Source: Plotosus lineatus
Taxonomy: Eukaryota > Chordata > Actinopteri > Siluriformes > Plotosidae
Assembly (NCBI GenBank): GCA_024760905.1
Contig: CM045729.1
Span: forward strand, 1,082,001-1,146,000
Direction: 5' to 3'
DNA: 64,000 nucleotides
The notes beneath the pieces were generated by a model. That model searched no databases. It was not told the DNA's origin and saw nothing but the letters and a program-made list of their open reading frames with translations. Positions 1-11,076 of this stretch are shown here, in pieces. The translations under genes were made by a program, and so were the position numbers. Within the stretch, counting starts at the first letter, position 1. Every line of letters begins with the position of its first letter.

Positions 1-1483
1 AAATAATTTCATTGGAGGAGCAATAGGATGACACAAGATTTGTCAAACACCCTGTAAAGATTTTGTACATAGTATTCAGGCAGGTAATAGGGCAGTCATT
101 TTTAGGATCTTTCAAGTCTCCTTTCTTTGGGAGGAGTATTGTGCAGCCTTTACAGAACCAAGGAGGGCATATCCTGTGTCCATCAAAGAGTTAAAACAAG
201 TGAGCAGATGTGGTTAGACACAGGGGAACAGTTTCCAAAACCGATTTTGAATGCCGTCAGGTCCTGGAGCTGTGTTAGATTTGGACATTTTTATTGTTTT
301 CTTCAGGCATTCTGAAGTGAGATACAGCAATGGTGAATTAATGTTTTCTGACGTGGCTTTGCTTTATTCTTCTATCCATGGTTCCTCAAGGTTACAGTTG
401 CCGGGTATGGACCACAACTGTGACCAAAGCCTCTCACTGGATTCCATGGGTGGTCTCTGGTCGTCATGACTTGTAGGTGTATATAGTTGCCTGTAAAATT
501 GTGTTTCATTGGATTTAAATATTTTGTTTTGTCTAATGAATTTATTGTTCTTTTCCCATTTTCTTTTTCTCTCTGTCCAGATCTTAACCTTTGCCTTAAA
601 GGAATCAAGTATTTGAAGGAGCATTTTTCCCTCAGTTGTCTGTATTTTGCCTTTAAATTTCTCCAAATTGTCTTTTGTCTTCTTGACATTGACTTGGCAA
701 ACATGCAACAATTAATATCATGCAGGGAACACGCTGCATCAAGAGTTACAGAAATGATTTAATTTAATTTATCAATTTCATTTTGTGGAAAAGATTTTAT
801 TGTAATTTTAAGTGGCTTCCTTTTGTCAATTGGTAAATCTAAAATTTCTATTTTGTAACGGTTAAACAACACAGAAATATGATCATCATGAACTGAAGAT
901 GTGGAAAAGTCATTGATCAAATCAGAAAGTGGAAAGCCAGGGGAATTTTCATTGTTGCCGTCAGGTGGGCTAACTTCATTGGGAGGAGGGCATAGAAGGA
1001 CGCAGGCATTCATCTGCAATTTAGGGTCTGCCTCAATCCAAACGTTGGATTCTTGAGAAGGTACCTGACCACTTGCAGGGAAATTATCGCATGGCGCATG
1101 TAGATCTTTAATTGCCGGAGTTGATCTCGCACATTGTGTTGGGTCAGGTAAGCATACAAAGGATTGGCATTGTCCCAATGTTGCTTTAGCGACTTGCCAT
1201 TGATACATGGATTTTCAGGCCAACCAGTCACCTTCGCACACTCAAGTAGTGTGGATTTTAGATGGTTCGTCGAGGATATTCGTGGACTGGTTCTTTGCCA
1301 CCCCCTGGGGCAAGTCCCATTTCCAGTTTGGCAGGTTTGATTACTGGAGGGAGGCTGACTGGGCTGCGGAAGTGAAAGATTTTTTTTTTCTCCGTTCAGT
1401 AACCCAGTAGTAAACCAGCTTCGAGGGGTCAGCACTAACTGGGTGATGTACGTTTAGTTCAGGAAAAATCCCCTATCAGGCCC
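1..1483 (-). mobile_element. R4/Dong (Rex6-like) LINE, 5' part, truncated by the window edge
   Basis: On the minus strand the element begins right after the (TAA)n tract at 1484 and reads leftwards out of the window. Frame pieces at 759-1208 and 364-711 encode an N-terminal, low-complexity region and then the segment before the reverse transcriptase (FYRQLYTPTSHDDQRPPMES, followed by a TAPGPDGI-type stretch near 240). The closest relative visible here is the copy at 8131-11949: the two share the same 5' leader (1430-1483 against about 11860-11949) and the same order of blocks. It belongs to the LINE group that uses a restriction-like endonuclease. The RT and endonuclease of this copy would lie outside the window. 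Frames are broken, so it is a fossil. Clade placement is by motif only. Confidence 0.6.
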
Positions 1484-1536
<53 letters not shown>

Positions 1537-1538
1537 GC

Positions 1539-1575
<37 letters not shown>
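1484..1575. repeat. (TTA)n / (TAA)n microsatellite
   Basis: About 92 bp of near-perfect TTA triplets with one interruption (gcta at about 1537). On the minus strand it is at once the 3' flank of the R4-like element at 1576-2833 and the 5' flank of the R4-like element at 1-1483. Confidence 0.95.
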
Positions 1576-2833
1576 TACAGTAAGGTTTATATGCAGCAGA
1601 GAGGGATCGATTGATCCTGGCACATTCAGCCTGGTTAGGCTCATCATCAGCTCAGGGCCCTCACCCTCTCCACACGCAGCCCAGACAGCGAATGGGACTT
1701 CTCCCAGGAAGCACTGCCTAGTCAAACCCACCAAGAACTTTCCAGAAAATATGGAGACTCCCCAACACTGCAACCTTCTGCATTGCCCAGACTGTCAGAA
1801 TGGCTGTGTTCCCGGTAGCAAATCCAGGCACACTCTTGATCTGTGTTAATAGATCAGGAGGTACCAAACCGAGGGCGCCAAGAACAATGGGGAGTCAGAC
1901 GACTTTGTACTTTGGATACAAGCAAGACATTTCAAAGGCAAGGTCTGCATATTTTGCATGCTTCTCCTGAATCTTGTCAATCACATTGTTGTCAATAGGG
2001 ACAGAAAATTCAATAATATTAATGATTCCACTGGATTTATCAAAAAGGACAAGATCAGGGTTGTTGGCTTCAATTCTCCTCAGGCTGTATATGGGCCGAT
2101 TCCATAGAAGCTTAAAGTCATCATTTTCCATGACACACTGGACATGATCAGGGTCGTACCATGGGTGAACCTCTCAGTCAAAACCACACACATGATGGAG
2201 ATGGTAGTAAAATAAGCGTGCCATGCTATCATGTCTTTTCAAGTAAGAAGTTTGTGCCAAGACAGGACAACCACTGACAAGGTGTTGAACAGTCTCACTA
2301 AATTCATTACACAATCTACATTTGGGATTGATGTTTTTCCTTAAAATCTTGCATTGGCGATTGCATGTCGGAAGGGACTGGTCCTGAACGGAAAAAAAGA
2401 ATGCCCTCAGTTTCACTTTTGAGACCAGCCGACTTCATGCAGGCGAAGGAGTCAACGATGCAATCAATCACAAACGATGCAGGGGCTTTGCAGAAAGTTA
2501 TTCCTTGAAATGACGACTCTGAGCTGATTTTGTAAATTACTTCACCTGATTGACACACATTGATGTCCCGTCCAGCAGTATCTTGCCATCAACACAATCA
2601 AAAGCAAAGTTGAGATTCAGAGCAACAACCCTGGCACATTTGAAGTAACTGTGGAGGTCCTTGCTTTTATCATGACTCTTCACATACTTCACAACAGGAT
2701 CATCAGATAAATAAATATGTGCAAAAGTGCACAGCAAAATACAATCATGGAGAGCCTCCACATTGATCAAACATCGTCCTCCAGAATTGATTGACATATA
2801 TAAACGATTGAGAGAGGAGCAAGGGTGGTGAGC
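1576..2833 (-). mobile_element. R4/Dong (Rex6-like) LINE, 3' part with zinc knuckle and restriction-like endonuclease
   Basis: Minus-strand pieces 2537-2797, 2174-2416 and 1895-2131 give, in order: the segment after the RT (GGRCLINVEALHD), a CCHC knuckle (CRLC, then H and C in the spacing Cx2Cx8Hx4C) and a PD-(D/E)xK-like endonuclease core (NPDLVLFD, then IIEFSVPIDNNV, then EKHAKY). This order, RT then CCHC then endonuclease near the C terminus, is the hallmark of the R2/R4/NeSL group of LINEs rather than the APE group. The 3' UTR ends at 1576 directly in (TAA)n. Several frameshifts make it non-functional. It is probably the 3' end of the same insertion as 8131-11949, split by the LINE at 2834-8130. 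Confidence 0.65.
1895..2131 (-). pseudogene. Restriction-like endonuclease domain of R4-like LINE (fragment)
   Basis: A 78-residue frame. It carries the PD motif (NPDLVLFD, about residues 24-31), the acidic residue plus proline of the second motif (IIEFSVP) and the lysine-rich helix ending HAKYADL. In this LINE group the domain nicks the chromosomal target to prime reverse transcription. The usual aspartate of the second motif reads as glutamate here. The frame is cut off from the upstream knuckle by a frameshift, so no complete protein is expected. Confidence 0.6.
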
Positions 2834-2994
2834 TCAATTGTTTGACATGATCCTTCTTGTAAGGCAGTCAAGGCCCATGTTCACGTTGAAAATTATATAA
2901 GGAACATTCTAGAAAATAGTGAAAAACATTCTCACACTTGTGGCCACACTGACAGTGTGCATCATCCTTTACATTAATTCTAAATAAATCATAA

Positions 2995-5337
2995 TTAAGT
3001 GAACTCGACATATATCTTAATCTTGTGTGTAAAATATTTAACTTCCTTTTCCCGTATGTAAACTATACCGGTGCACATTTTGGTTTTAGACGAATCGCTG
3101 TCTCTGGTTCCTAGTGGGATATCATTCCACAATTTAACTGTTGATGGAAAAAATGAAAGTGTTGAAAATTTTAATCGTGTAGGCGGTATACTATAATCAT
3201 GGCTATTTCTTAATGGATAGTTCGTTCTGTTCGCTACTACTAGAGGTAGTAGATCACAGAGAAAAGTTGGAGTAAGACGTTTGTGTATCTTATAAAGTAA
3301 CATTAATTTACGGACACGCCTTCTTTCAGACAGCAATTCCCAGCCTGTTTCAAAATATAGTGATTGAGAAGAAGCATATCTTGGCAGTCCAGTAACAATA
3401 CAGGTAGCTTCAAGCTGTAACTTTTCTAATCTGTTGGCTTGCTCAATCGAACACCTGTCCCATACCTCACATGCATATTCAAAGTTTGGTCTGATAAATA
3501 CGGTATAAATTTTGGACAGTGTCACTCTATTTAGTGGAAATTTTAACTTTCGAAGTGAGCCTATCATTCTGGAGGTCTTTTTAACAATATTTTCAATATG
3601 AAAGTGCAATCTCCCATTTGATGAAAAACATAAACCCAAATGTTTGTGAGTTTCCACTGCTTTCACTTTACAGCTGTCAAAATACAAATCAATTGAACAA
3701 ATCAATCTTGATTATTCTTAATAGTGAATAGCATAGTTTCATTTTTTTCTGGGTTCTATGAAATTAACCAATCCTTAGCCCAATTGTATATAAGTTCTAA
3801 ATTTTCATTCATAAGCTGTTCCATTAATTGCTTTTCTTTTGACAATGTTCCTAATGAAGTATCGTCAGTGAAAAGCCAAATAAAACAATTTAATTTATCT
3901 GCAATCTCATTTACATAAAAGTGAAAAGGAAAGGACCTAAAACTGACCCCTGAGGTACTCCAGCTTTAAACACCAAAGGTTTAGATAACGAGCCGTGAAC
4001 AAAAACTGATTGACTGTGACCACTTAGATAATTATTAAACCAATCAAGTAGTTTTCCACAAACTCCATACTTCTCTAGTTTGTGCATAAGCCCCATGTGC
4101 CAAACTCTATCAAATGCTTTAGAGATATCACAAAAAACCCTACAATAGTAATCTTTGTTATCAAGCGATGTGCAAATCTTTTTATAAATTTCAACAAGTT
4201 GTTGTACAGTAGAGTAACCTCTCCTGAATCCACATTGATATCTATATAACAAATAATTTGCCACAAAATAATTATAAACATGTTTGAAAACCACCCTTTC
4301 AAACAGCCTTCCAACACAGCTTATCAGTGAAATCTGGCGATAATTTGATACAGTAGAGTTATCACCCTCTTGTATAGCGGCATAACATTTGCATATTTCC
4401 ATTGACTCAGATATACTGATAAGTTAAGTGACATGTTAAATATCATACACAACACTGGGCTTATAGACTCAACAGTATATCTCAATAACTGATGACTAAT
4501 CTGATCTGGTCCAGCAGCTTTCTTAAGAGGAAGACATTTAATTATGTCGGATAGCTCATTAACTTCGATCTTAATATTATCTATAACAGTATTAGTGCAT
4601 TTATCAAAATTTGGAAGAGATTTATTGTCTGCACCATTCAGATTGGTTACAGACTCAAAATATTCATTCAACATATTAGCTTTATCTATGTCTGTAAATG
4701 CTGATGGACATTCATCAGAAACACTTCTTTTTAGAGCTGGACTTGTAGAAGCGGAACCTGACGTCTTGATTAAACTGCGTAACATTTTCCACTATGATGA
4801 TCTATTCTCTCCATACAACTCGAAAATAAATTCATCAAGATTAGAGTAGAATTGTTCTTTAGCATAATATTTCATATTATTAACTTTATTTCGCTACTTT
4901 TTGTATTTACTAATATCAAAGTCCTTCTGTGTTCTTTTTGCCTTTTTCCGTAGTCGATCCCGCTTTCTACTTTCACGTCTAATATTTGAGTCATACCATG
5001 GTTTGTCATTAGGTCTTATCATAACTATTCTAGAAGGGATACATTGTTTTGTGTAATCGTAATCATTAAAATGGTCATAAAATGTACAACAAACGTCATC
5101 AACGTTGGACCAGACACTAAACAATGACAACCAATCCGTGTCATTAATAAGTGCATTTAGCTTCTCATAGTCACCATCTGTATAACACCATACCTTTCTA
5201 GAATATGCAACCTTTGCTGAGACATGCACATCTATGCTAACAAATGTACCTTTGTGATCACTTATAGTTCTGTCAAAATCAATCACACCACTTTCTACAA
5301 CATCAACTTCATCACTGACTATAACTGGATCTAGCAA
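2995..5337 (-). pseudogene. Endonuclease end, reverse transcriptase and thumb of CR1-superfamily LINE
   Basis: Frames 4894-5337, 4324-4785, 3911-4402 and 2995-3705 join into one degenerate polyprotein. Readable landmarks are SDH (endonuclease), KKAAGPDQI, NYRQISLISCVGRLFERV, YQCGFRRGYST, FCDISKAFDRVWH (first catalytic Asp), GVPQGSVLGP, a shifted FTDDTSLG (catalytic Asp pair kept, usual Ala changed to Thr) and HKHLGLCFSSNG with PNFEYACEVWD in the thumb. At least three frameshifts separate them. The order is normal for a CR1-type ORF2. Confidence 0.65.
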
Positions 5338-5408
5338 CGTGCTGGTTGTCCTGGTAACCCTGGTAGGTTCTGTTATAATATTACGTAAATTGTTTCTAGT
5401 TAAAATAT

Positions 5409-5759
5409 GGGGCAGTGGTGGTCTAGTGGTATAGGGTGCTGGATCACTGATCCAAATGTTGGGGGTTCAAGTCCCATTCTCCACAAGGTTGTCACTGTCC
5501 CCCCCAGTGCGGCTAACTGGGTTATCAAAGGCGGGCCATATCTCTCACTGTCTATGGTGAGAGGCATGTAAAAGAACCATTGCTGACTTTCATAAAGAGT
5601 AGGCTGCAAAGCCGTCACCGTGTTTCTGTCCCTTGCTTAAAAAGGGTTGTGAAAGGAAGGGCATCCAACGTAAAAACCTCTGCCAAATCAAACGTGCGAA
5701 TCAGATGATTCGCTGTGGCGACTCCTGAGTAAAAAGGGAAAAAAGCCGAAAGGAAGACA
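5409..5759 (+). mobile_element. tRNA-derived SINE with RTE-type tail, intact ends
   Basis: A 351-bp insertion flanked by a perfect 16-bp target-site duplication, tttctagttaaaatat, at 5393-5408 and 5760-5775. The head has an A-box-like stretch (tggtctagtggt, 5419-5430) and a B-box-like stretch (ggttcaagtcc, 5464-5474). The last 110 bp match the RTE LINE of this window: 5644-5680 resembles its 5' leader (compare 39191-39225), and 5697-5730 resembles its 3' end (compare 10997-11025). It lies inside the endonuclease of the CR1-superfamily LINE and is therefore younger than it. Confidence 0.8.
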
Positions 5760-5775
5760 TTTCTAGTTAAAATAT

Positions 5776-6091
5776 CTATGTTTAGGTTTGATACAGATAA
5801 TAAATTTTCATTCAAATCACCAACAATAATAACTTTATTTGAGATATCTAAAGCACCTTCAATACTAATATCAAATCTACCCCAGAAGTTGTCCATATTA
5901 CTTTCTGGTTTGTAAACTGTACATAAGATGAGCGGTTTTTGAGGATAAAATATCTTAACCCATTTTGACTCATCAAATATAGTCTCTAGTTCAGGAAGTC
6001 TCTTAAAGCTTAGGTTTTTAGAAATATACATCATCACCCCACCCCGAATGAATTTCTGTCTCGACGTATCGGAACATGAAAGTTTTCCCAA
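5776..6091 (-). pseudogene. APE-type endonuclease segment of CR1-superfamily LINE
   Basis: Continues the endonuclease after the break at about 6095: GGVMMYISKNLSF, then KPLILCTVYKPESN, then VIIVGDLNENL (the GDxN metal/catalytic motif). The frame then enters the SINE inserted at 5409-5759 and resumes on its other side at 5337 with TISDHKGTF, the SDH active-site motif. It would nick target DNA to prime reverse transcription if intact. Confidence 0.6.
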
Positions 6092-6100
6092 ACTAAGATT

Positions 6101-6532
6101 TCATGATCTATACTTTAATAAATGGGTTTCTGTAAAATATACTATGTCATATTCAGATAAAAACTCTGATAGATAAGTCTGCTTATTACGGATACTTCGT
6201 GCATTCAGGTGAAAGATGTCATTCTGAACAATAGGACCTGGGTTAGATTCTACGTCACCAGCAAGCTGAAGTAACAATAAGATAATCAAGGTAATATTGA
6301 TATTTATAACTTGTGATTGAAGCAGACGTAGAAACATGAATACACAGCAAGCTTTCAATTCTAGTGATAGTAAATTACACATACTTCCTACTTCATAACT
6401 TAGAAAACTAAAAAATACAGTTTTATTACTAAATAGAATACTGAAGTTGAAACATTTCTTAAGATTACGAGAGCACTTGAAATGCCTGAATAACCCGATC
6501 ACCGCACAGTGTTTCATTACATCATTACTCAT
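6101..6532 (-). pseudogene. ORF2 N terminus of CR1-superfamily LINE with 2A-like motif and endonuclease start
   Basis: A 143-residue frame. Residues 1-75 are Cys- and Leu-rich. Residues 78-90 form a hydrophobic run (INITLIILLLLQL). Residues 92-100 read GDVESNPGP, a match to the DxExNPGP core of 2A/2A-like ribosome-skipping peptides (coordinates 6233-6259). The endonuclease begins just after it (IFHLNARSIRNK, then YDIVYFTETHL). In 2A-bearing LINEs known from sea urchin and trypanosomes the motif separates an N-terminal peptide from the enzyme. The frame continues at 6091 after a break, so the enzyme of this copy is dead. Confidence 0.65.
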
Positions 6533-6542
6533 AAGGCTTATT

Positions 6543-6660
6543 TACTTGATGTTGATAGACAGTACTTGTGCGGGCACTAGATCGGGCTATTAGCAGGATC
6601 TCTCACATGTTCTAAAGAAAATGAATAAACATAGGATATATACAATGATTCCCTAATGGA

Positions 6661-6742
<82 letters not shown>

Positions 6743-6978
6743 TTGTATTACAATTTGAAGAATATAAAAAACTTAAGGTGAGAAAAAGTATAATATAAAC
6801 AAAGAAAAGTGCAAACATAGCAAATAGTAAGATAGGTTATTGTGTATTAATATATTATTTACAATTAACAATCAATGACATCTTAGATACATACATATTT
6901 AAGAAGTCCAATGCACATACAATCCAATTGTAAGAATCCATACAAGCCAAGCATACTTGTGAGAACACATGAAATACA
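6543..6978. other. Inter-ORF region of CR1-superfamily LINE with (TA)n(CA)n
   Basis: AT-rich DNA between ORF1 and ORF2. It contains a compound microsatellite, (TA)n at about 6659-6721 followed by (CA)n at 6722-6742. I see no other structured feature. The microsatellite is probably secondary, but a regulatory or re-initiation role between the ORFs cannot be excluded. Confidence 0.6.
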
Positions 6979-7956
6979 CTACTGGTTCTTAAACTTTTTA
7001 AAGTCTGACTCGTGTATAATCAAATGAATCGCACCTTCCCGCTGTTCACACACATATACTCTGCCGTTGTAAGTCCAAGTGGAGTAAATCTTACCACTCT
7101 TCTTCAGATCTCGTGCTAACTTGAGCAAGTGGTTCCTGTATTTCGTTAGGTCCTCGTTGATGTAGATACCCTCTCTCTTACCTTGAAGTTTGGACTTGTT
7201 CTTCATCACTTTGTTTCGGTTCCAGTAACTGACAAACTTCACAACCACACTCCTATTCTGGCCTCGCTGTCTCTTCCCAACTCGGTGGCACCTGTCAATG
7301 TCTAACGGGGATATGTCCGGGTGTATGTCCTTCAGAACATCTAGGACAACATCGTCGATGTTTTCATCCTCCTCTCCCCACTTAGGCTCCTTCAATCCCA
7401 TGACTATTACTGAATTCCGCTGGCTGTATTGCTCTAGCTCGTCGGTCTTGAGGTTGAGTTCTTCTCTCAGCTCCTGCATCTCCTTCTTAAAGGGGGCCAT
7501 GACTTCATCAATTATACCCTGTAATGCCTCTTTCGCTACACTCATAAATGTCTCCCTGAACTTCTCCTGTAAAGCTGGCAACATCAGGGCACTACTCAGC
7601 TTTGTTATTATCACATCCATAGAAGCCTGGTTGATGAATTTGAAGAGTGTAGAAGGGTAGGAATGATCCGTATCCAGGGCACCTTGACTTGACCAGCTTT
7701 GTTGTGGTGTGGAGGTTGCCATCTTGGTCAGTGTTGAGGATACAGGTGTACTACATGATCCAAACGTAAACACTTCTGGCAAATCCATTTGTAGTATGGA
7801 CTGTACGAGGAGCTTGGATGTCTTCTGTGGTAGAGGATCCACCGGAGAGCTTGAGGGTTTTCTTTTCTCACTGTTACTCCTCTGTGGCGCACTCTGTGGT
7901 GTGCCCTGGTTCTTCACGTTGGCGGGCTTTTTTCCTCTCTTCCCCTTTGAGGACAT
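6979..7956 (-). CDS. ORF1 protein of CR1-superfamily LINE (intact, 325 aa)
   Basis: An uninterrupted frame from ATG at 7956 to a stop at 6979. The first 50 or so residues are basic and rich in Ser/Pro (MSSKGKRGKKPANV...). A coiled-coil-like stretch follows at about 150-180 (FKKEMQELREELNLKTDEL), then an RRM-like strand (RNSVIVMGLKEP, about 180-192), a basic patch (RCHRVGKRQRGQNR) and a C-terminal domain to residue 325. This coiled coil, RRM, C-terminal domain order is that of L1-type ORF1 nucleic-acid chaperones, also seen in some CR1-type LINEs. It is expected to coat the element RNA in the cytoplasm. It is the only intact ORF1 in the window, while its partner ORF2 is broken. Whether it is expressed cannot be judged from sequence. 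Confidence 0.65.
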   Translation of the reverse strand: MSSKGKRGKKPANVKNQGTPQSAPQRSNSEKRKPSSSPVDPLPQKTSKLLVQSILQMDLPEVFTFGSCSTPVSSTLTKMATSTPQQSWSSQGALDTDHSYPSTLFKFINQASMDVIITKLSSALMLPALQEKFRETFMSVAKEALQGIIDEVMAPFKKEMQELREELNLKTDELEQYSQRNSVIVMGLKEPKWGEEDENIDDVVLDVLKDIHPDISPLDIDRCHRVGKRQRGQNRSVVVKFVSYWNRNKVMKNKSKLQGKREGIYINEDLTKYRNHLLKLARDLKKSGKIYSTWTYNGRVYVCEQREGAIHLIIHESDFKKFKNQ

Positions 7957-10007
7957 ATTTCTATGAATACTTCCTCCAACATTTCACTCAATACACTCAC
8001 AAATACTTCTGTGATCTTGCTGGTAGTCTCAAATCATTTGCAGACTATGTCAGACTTACAGTCCTAAATTACAAACACACAACCTCAGGAACATTCTTAC
8101 ATGCGTCCTGCCCCTGTTGCCATCTTGATTAATAACTTGCAAAAGTATTTGTGGCTTTGACTTTGTTTTTTGCGTTCAGCTCTGAACTCCAGATCTTTTT
8201 GAGACGAGATTTATACCGCTTGTAGTTTGTCTTTGATCTCGGCTTTCTGGAGATTTTCTGAAACTTGCATCCTTAAATAGGTGTAAGATTGGCCTTCCAT
8301 GATGCTCAATAACTCCTCCCTTCGTAACTCAACAGATCCATTATTGACTGGCTTGCCATGTCTTAAGTGAAGAACATTACATTTCTCAAGCCCAAATGTC
8401 ATTCCAATAGCCTGTGAAAAGGACTCAACAGTATGAATTTAAATCTTTCAAATTGGAATCTCCTTTGGCGGTCAGTTCGATGTCATCCATGTAGAGGAGG
8501 TGAGTATGAGGTTTGGGGATCTGTGCTGAGGAGGCCCTGGATGACAACCCTCCTTCTTGTTGAGCATGAAACTCAGTGGCTTGAGTGTCAGGCAAAAAAG
8601 CAAAGGACTAAACATATCTCCCTGGAATACTCCTCTCTTGATGGGAATAGCCTCTGAAGTTTTAACCTGCCTTTGCAAATGCATTTCAAGCTGAGTTGGC
8701 CAGCAACTCATTAAAGACTTGAGCAGAAGCAGTAGTTGCTCAGGTAGGGCATGCATTGCAAAGACTTCAGAATCCATTCATGAGGGCCAGAGTCATATGC
8801 TTTTTTTGTAATCAATCCAACACATTGAGAGGTTTCAATGATAAGTTTTTGCCTCCTCAAGAATCATTTTTCTGGACCAATAATTGAACCTTGCATCACC
8901 AACAGCCCTTTCTGGCTCCTTTCTGCTCCCTGTAAATAATTTCATTGGAAGAGCTGTAGGATGACGCGGTATTTGTCAAACATCCTGTGAAGAATTTGTA
9001 CATGGTATTCAAACATGTGATAGGGTGGTAATTTTTTGGGTCTGTCAAGTCTCCTGTCTTTGGGTATTGTATGTCCTTTGCAAAACCATTAAGGAACATC
9101 CCCTGTGTCCATCAGAGAACTAAGTAAGGAGATGTGGCTGGACACAAGGAAACAGTTTCAAAAGCCAGTTTTTCCAGCGGACCCTGGAGCTGTATTTGAT
9201 TTAGACATGTCAATTGTTTTCTTTAGGAAATCTGAGGTAATGAAATACACAGATGGCGAGTTAATTTTTTTTTCCTGACATGACTTGGCTGTATTCCTCC
9301 ACCCATGGTTCCTCAAGGTTGCAGTTGCCGGGTATTGACCACAACTTTTTCTAAAACCCCTAATTGGATTCCATTGGAGGTCGCTTGTCATCATTACTTG
9401 AAGGTATAATAAAATTGCCTTTAAAAATATTTTTCATTATTTTGAAAAGCTTCTTTTGCTTTATAAATTTAATTTTCTTTTCCCATGTTCCTTTTCTCTC
9501 ACTCTAAATCTTAACTTTGCCTTAAGGGAGTCAAGAATTTGAAGGATAATTTTTTTTCTTTAGTTTTCTTGTGTTTAGTTCTGACTTTTCTCCAAATTGT
9601 CTTTTGCCTTTTTCTCATTGACTCGCCTTTAGATGTGAGTAAAGACTCGCCTTTTTTATCTTAAGACAAAGTTGAAGCCATTAGATGTCTCTCCTTGTTT
9701 CTTTTAATTTTTCTTCAAACCGGTTTCCTTTACTTTTGTTGTTTTTAAGTTTAATAGTGGTAGGTTTGGAAACTGAGTGGAGTTCCTCAAGTGTTTGGGC
9801 AGCAGCATACACACAACAATTGATCTTATGCAAAGAACACTCTGCATCAAGAGTTACTAATATTATTTCATTTAATTTATCAATTTGATTTTGTGGAAAT
9901 GTTTTAAGTAGGATTTTTACTGGTTTTCATTTATCACTTGCAGATTCAGAAATTTTGTCATAAAAGTGCTGAAAGAGTAAATAAATGTGATCATTTGAAG
10001 CATCAGA

Positions 10008-11045
10008 AATCTGGATCTGGAAAAAGCATATGATGGGGTGCTGAGAGAGGAACTGTGGTATCGCATGAGGAAGTCCGGAGTGGCAGAGAAGTATGTCAGA
10101 GTGGTGCAGGTCATGTATGAGAGATGTAAGACAGTGGTGAGGTGTGCTGTCGGTGTGACCGACGAAGTCAAGGTGGAGGTGGGACTGCATCAAGGATCAG
10201 CTCTGAGCCCCTTCTTGTTTGCGATGGTGATGGACAGGCTGACAGACGAGATTAGGCAAGAATCTCCATGGACTGTGATGTTTGCAGATGACATTGTGAT
10301 CTGTAGTGAGAGCAGAGAACAAGTGCAGGAAAATCTAGTGAGGTGGAGGAATCTAGAAAGGAGAGGAATGAAGGTTAGCCCCAGAAAATCAGAATACATG
10401 TGTGTGAACGACAAGGACCCAAGAGGAAAGGTGAAGTTACAGGGAGCAGAGATAAATAAGGTAGAGGATTTGAAGTACTTAAGCTCAACAATCCAGAGCA
10501 ATGGAGAGTGTGGAAAAGAGGTGAAGAAGCGTGTGCAGGCAGGCTGGAATGGTTGGAGAAAAGTGTCCGGTGTGATGTGCGATAGGAGAGTGTCAGCAAG
10601 AATGAAGGGAAAAGTGTACAAGACAGTGGTGTTGTATGGCTTAGAAACAGTGGCATTGAGGAAAAGGCAGGAGGCAGAGCTGGAGGTCGCAGAGATGAAA
10701 ATGTTGAGGTTCTCTCTGGGAGTAATGAGGATGCATAGGATCAGAAATGAGTATATCAGAGGGACAGCCCATGTAAGATGTTTTGGAGACAAAGTCAGAG
10801 AGGCTAGATTGAGATGGTTTGGACATGTACAGAGGAGGGATAGTGAGTATATTGGCAGTAGGATGCTGAGGTTGGAACTACCAGGCAGAAGGCCTCGAGG
10901 AAGACCAAAGAAGAGATTTATGGATGTGGTGAAGGAAGACATGAAGGTCGTTGGAGTCAGAAAAGAAGATGCAGAGGACAGGGTGAGATGGAGGCGGATG
11001 ATTTGCTGTGGCGACCCCTGAAGGGAGCAGCCCTAGTAAAAGAAA

Positions 11046-11076
<31 letters not shown>

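Larger units (their letters stand above)
2834..8130 (-). mobile_element. CR1-superfamily LINE, near full length, two ORFs
   Basis: Minus strand, 5' end near 8130 and 3' end near 2834, interrupted by a SINE at 5409-5759. It has an intact ORF1 (6979-7956), then ORF2 in pieces: a 2A-like motif and start of the APE-type endonuclease (6101-6532), endonuclease (about 5776-6091 and 4894-5337), RT (4324-4785, 3911-4402), thumb/connection (2995-3705) and a C-terminal cysteine-rich end (CHCQCG...HYFLEC, about 2880-2965). The terminal CG/HYxLEC block and the LNARSIRNK start are typical of CR1-type families (CR1, Crack, Daphne, Rex1); I cannot choose between them by eye. It sits inside an R4-like LINE, which resumes on both sides with about 100 bp missing. 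Confidence 0.65.

Noticed and set aside
5409..5480. A tRNA gene
   Set aside because: The A and B boxes are present but the cloverleaf is not convincing, and the segment is the head of a SINE with target-site duplications.
6538..6610. Similarity between this segment and the insertion at 24598-24741 (tcctgctaat, gcgcaagtg-like words)
   Set aside because: Only short words match, in a different order; not enough to claim a common element.
10190..10942. Long frames antisense to the RTE RT (250 aa here; similar ones at 18332, 28016, 44146 and 50699)
   Set aside because: They recur in every RTE copy because the purine-rich sense strand is depleted of antisense stop codons; the sense frame has all RT motifs, the antisense ones have none.
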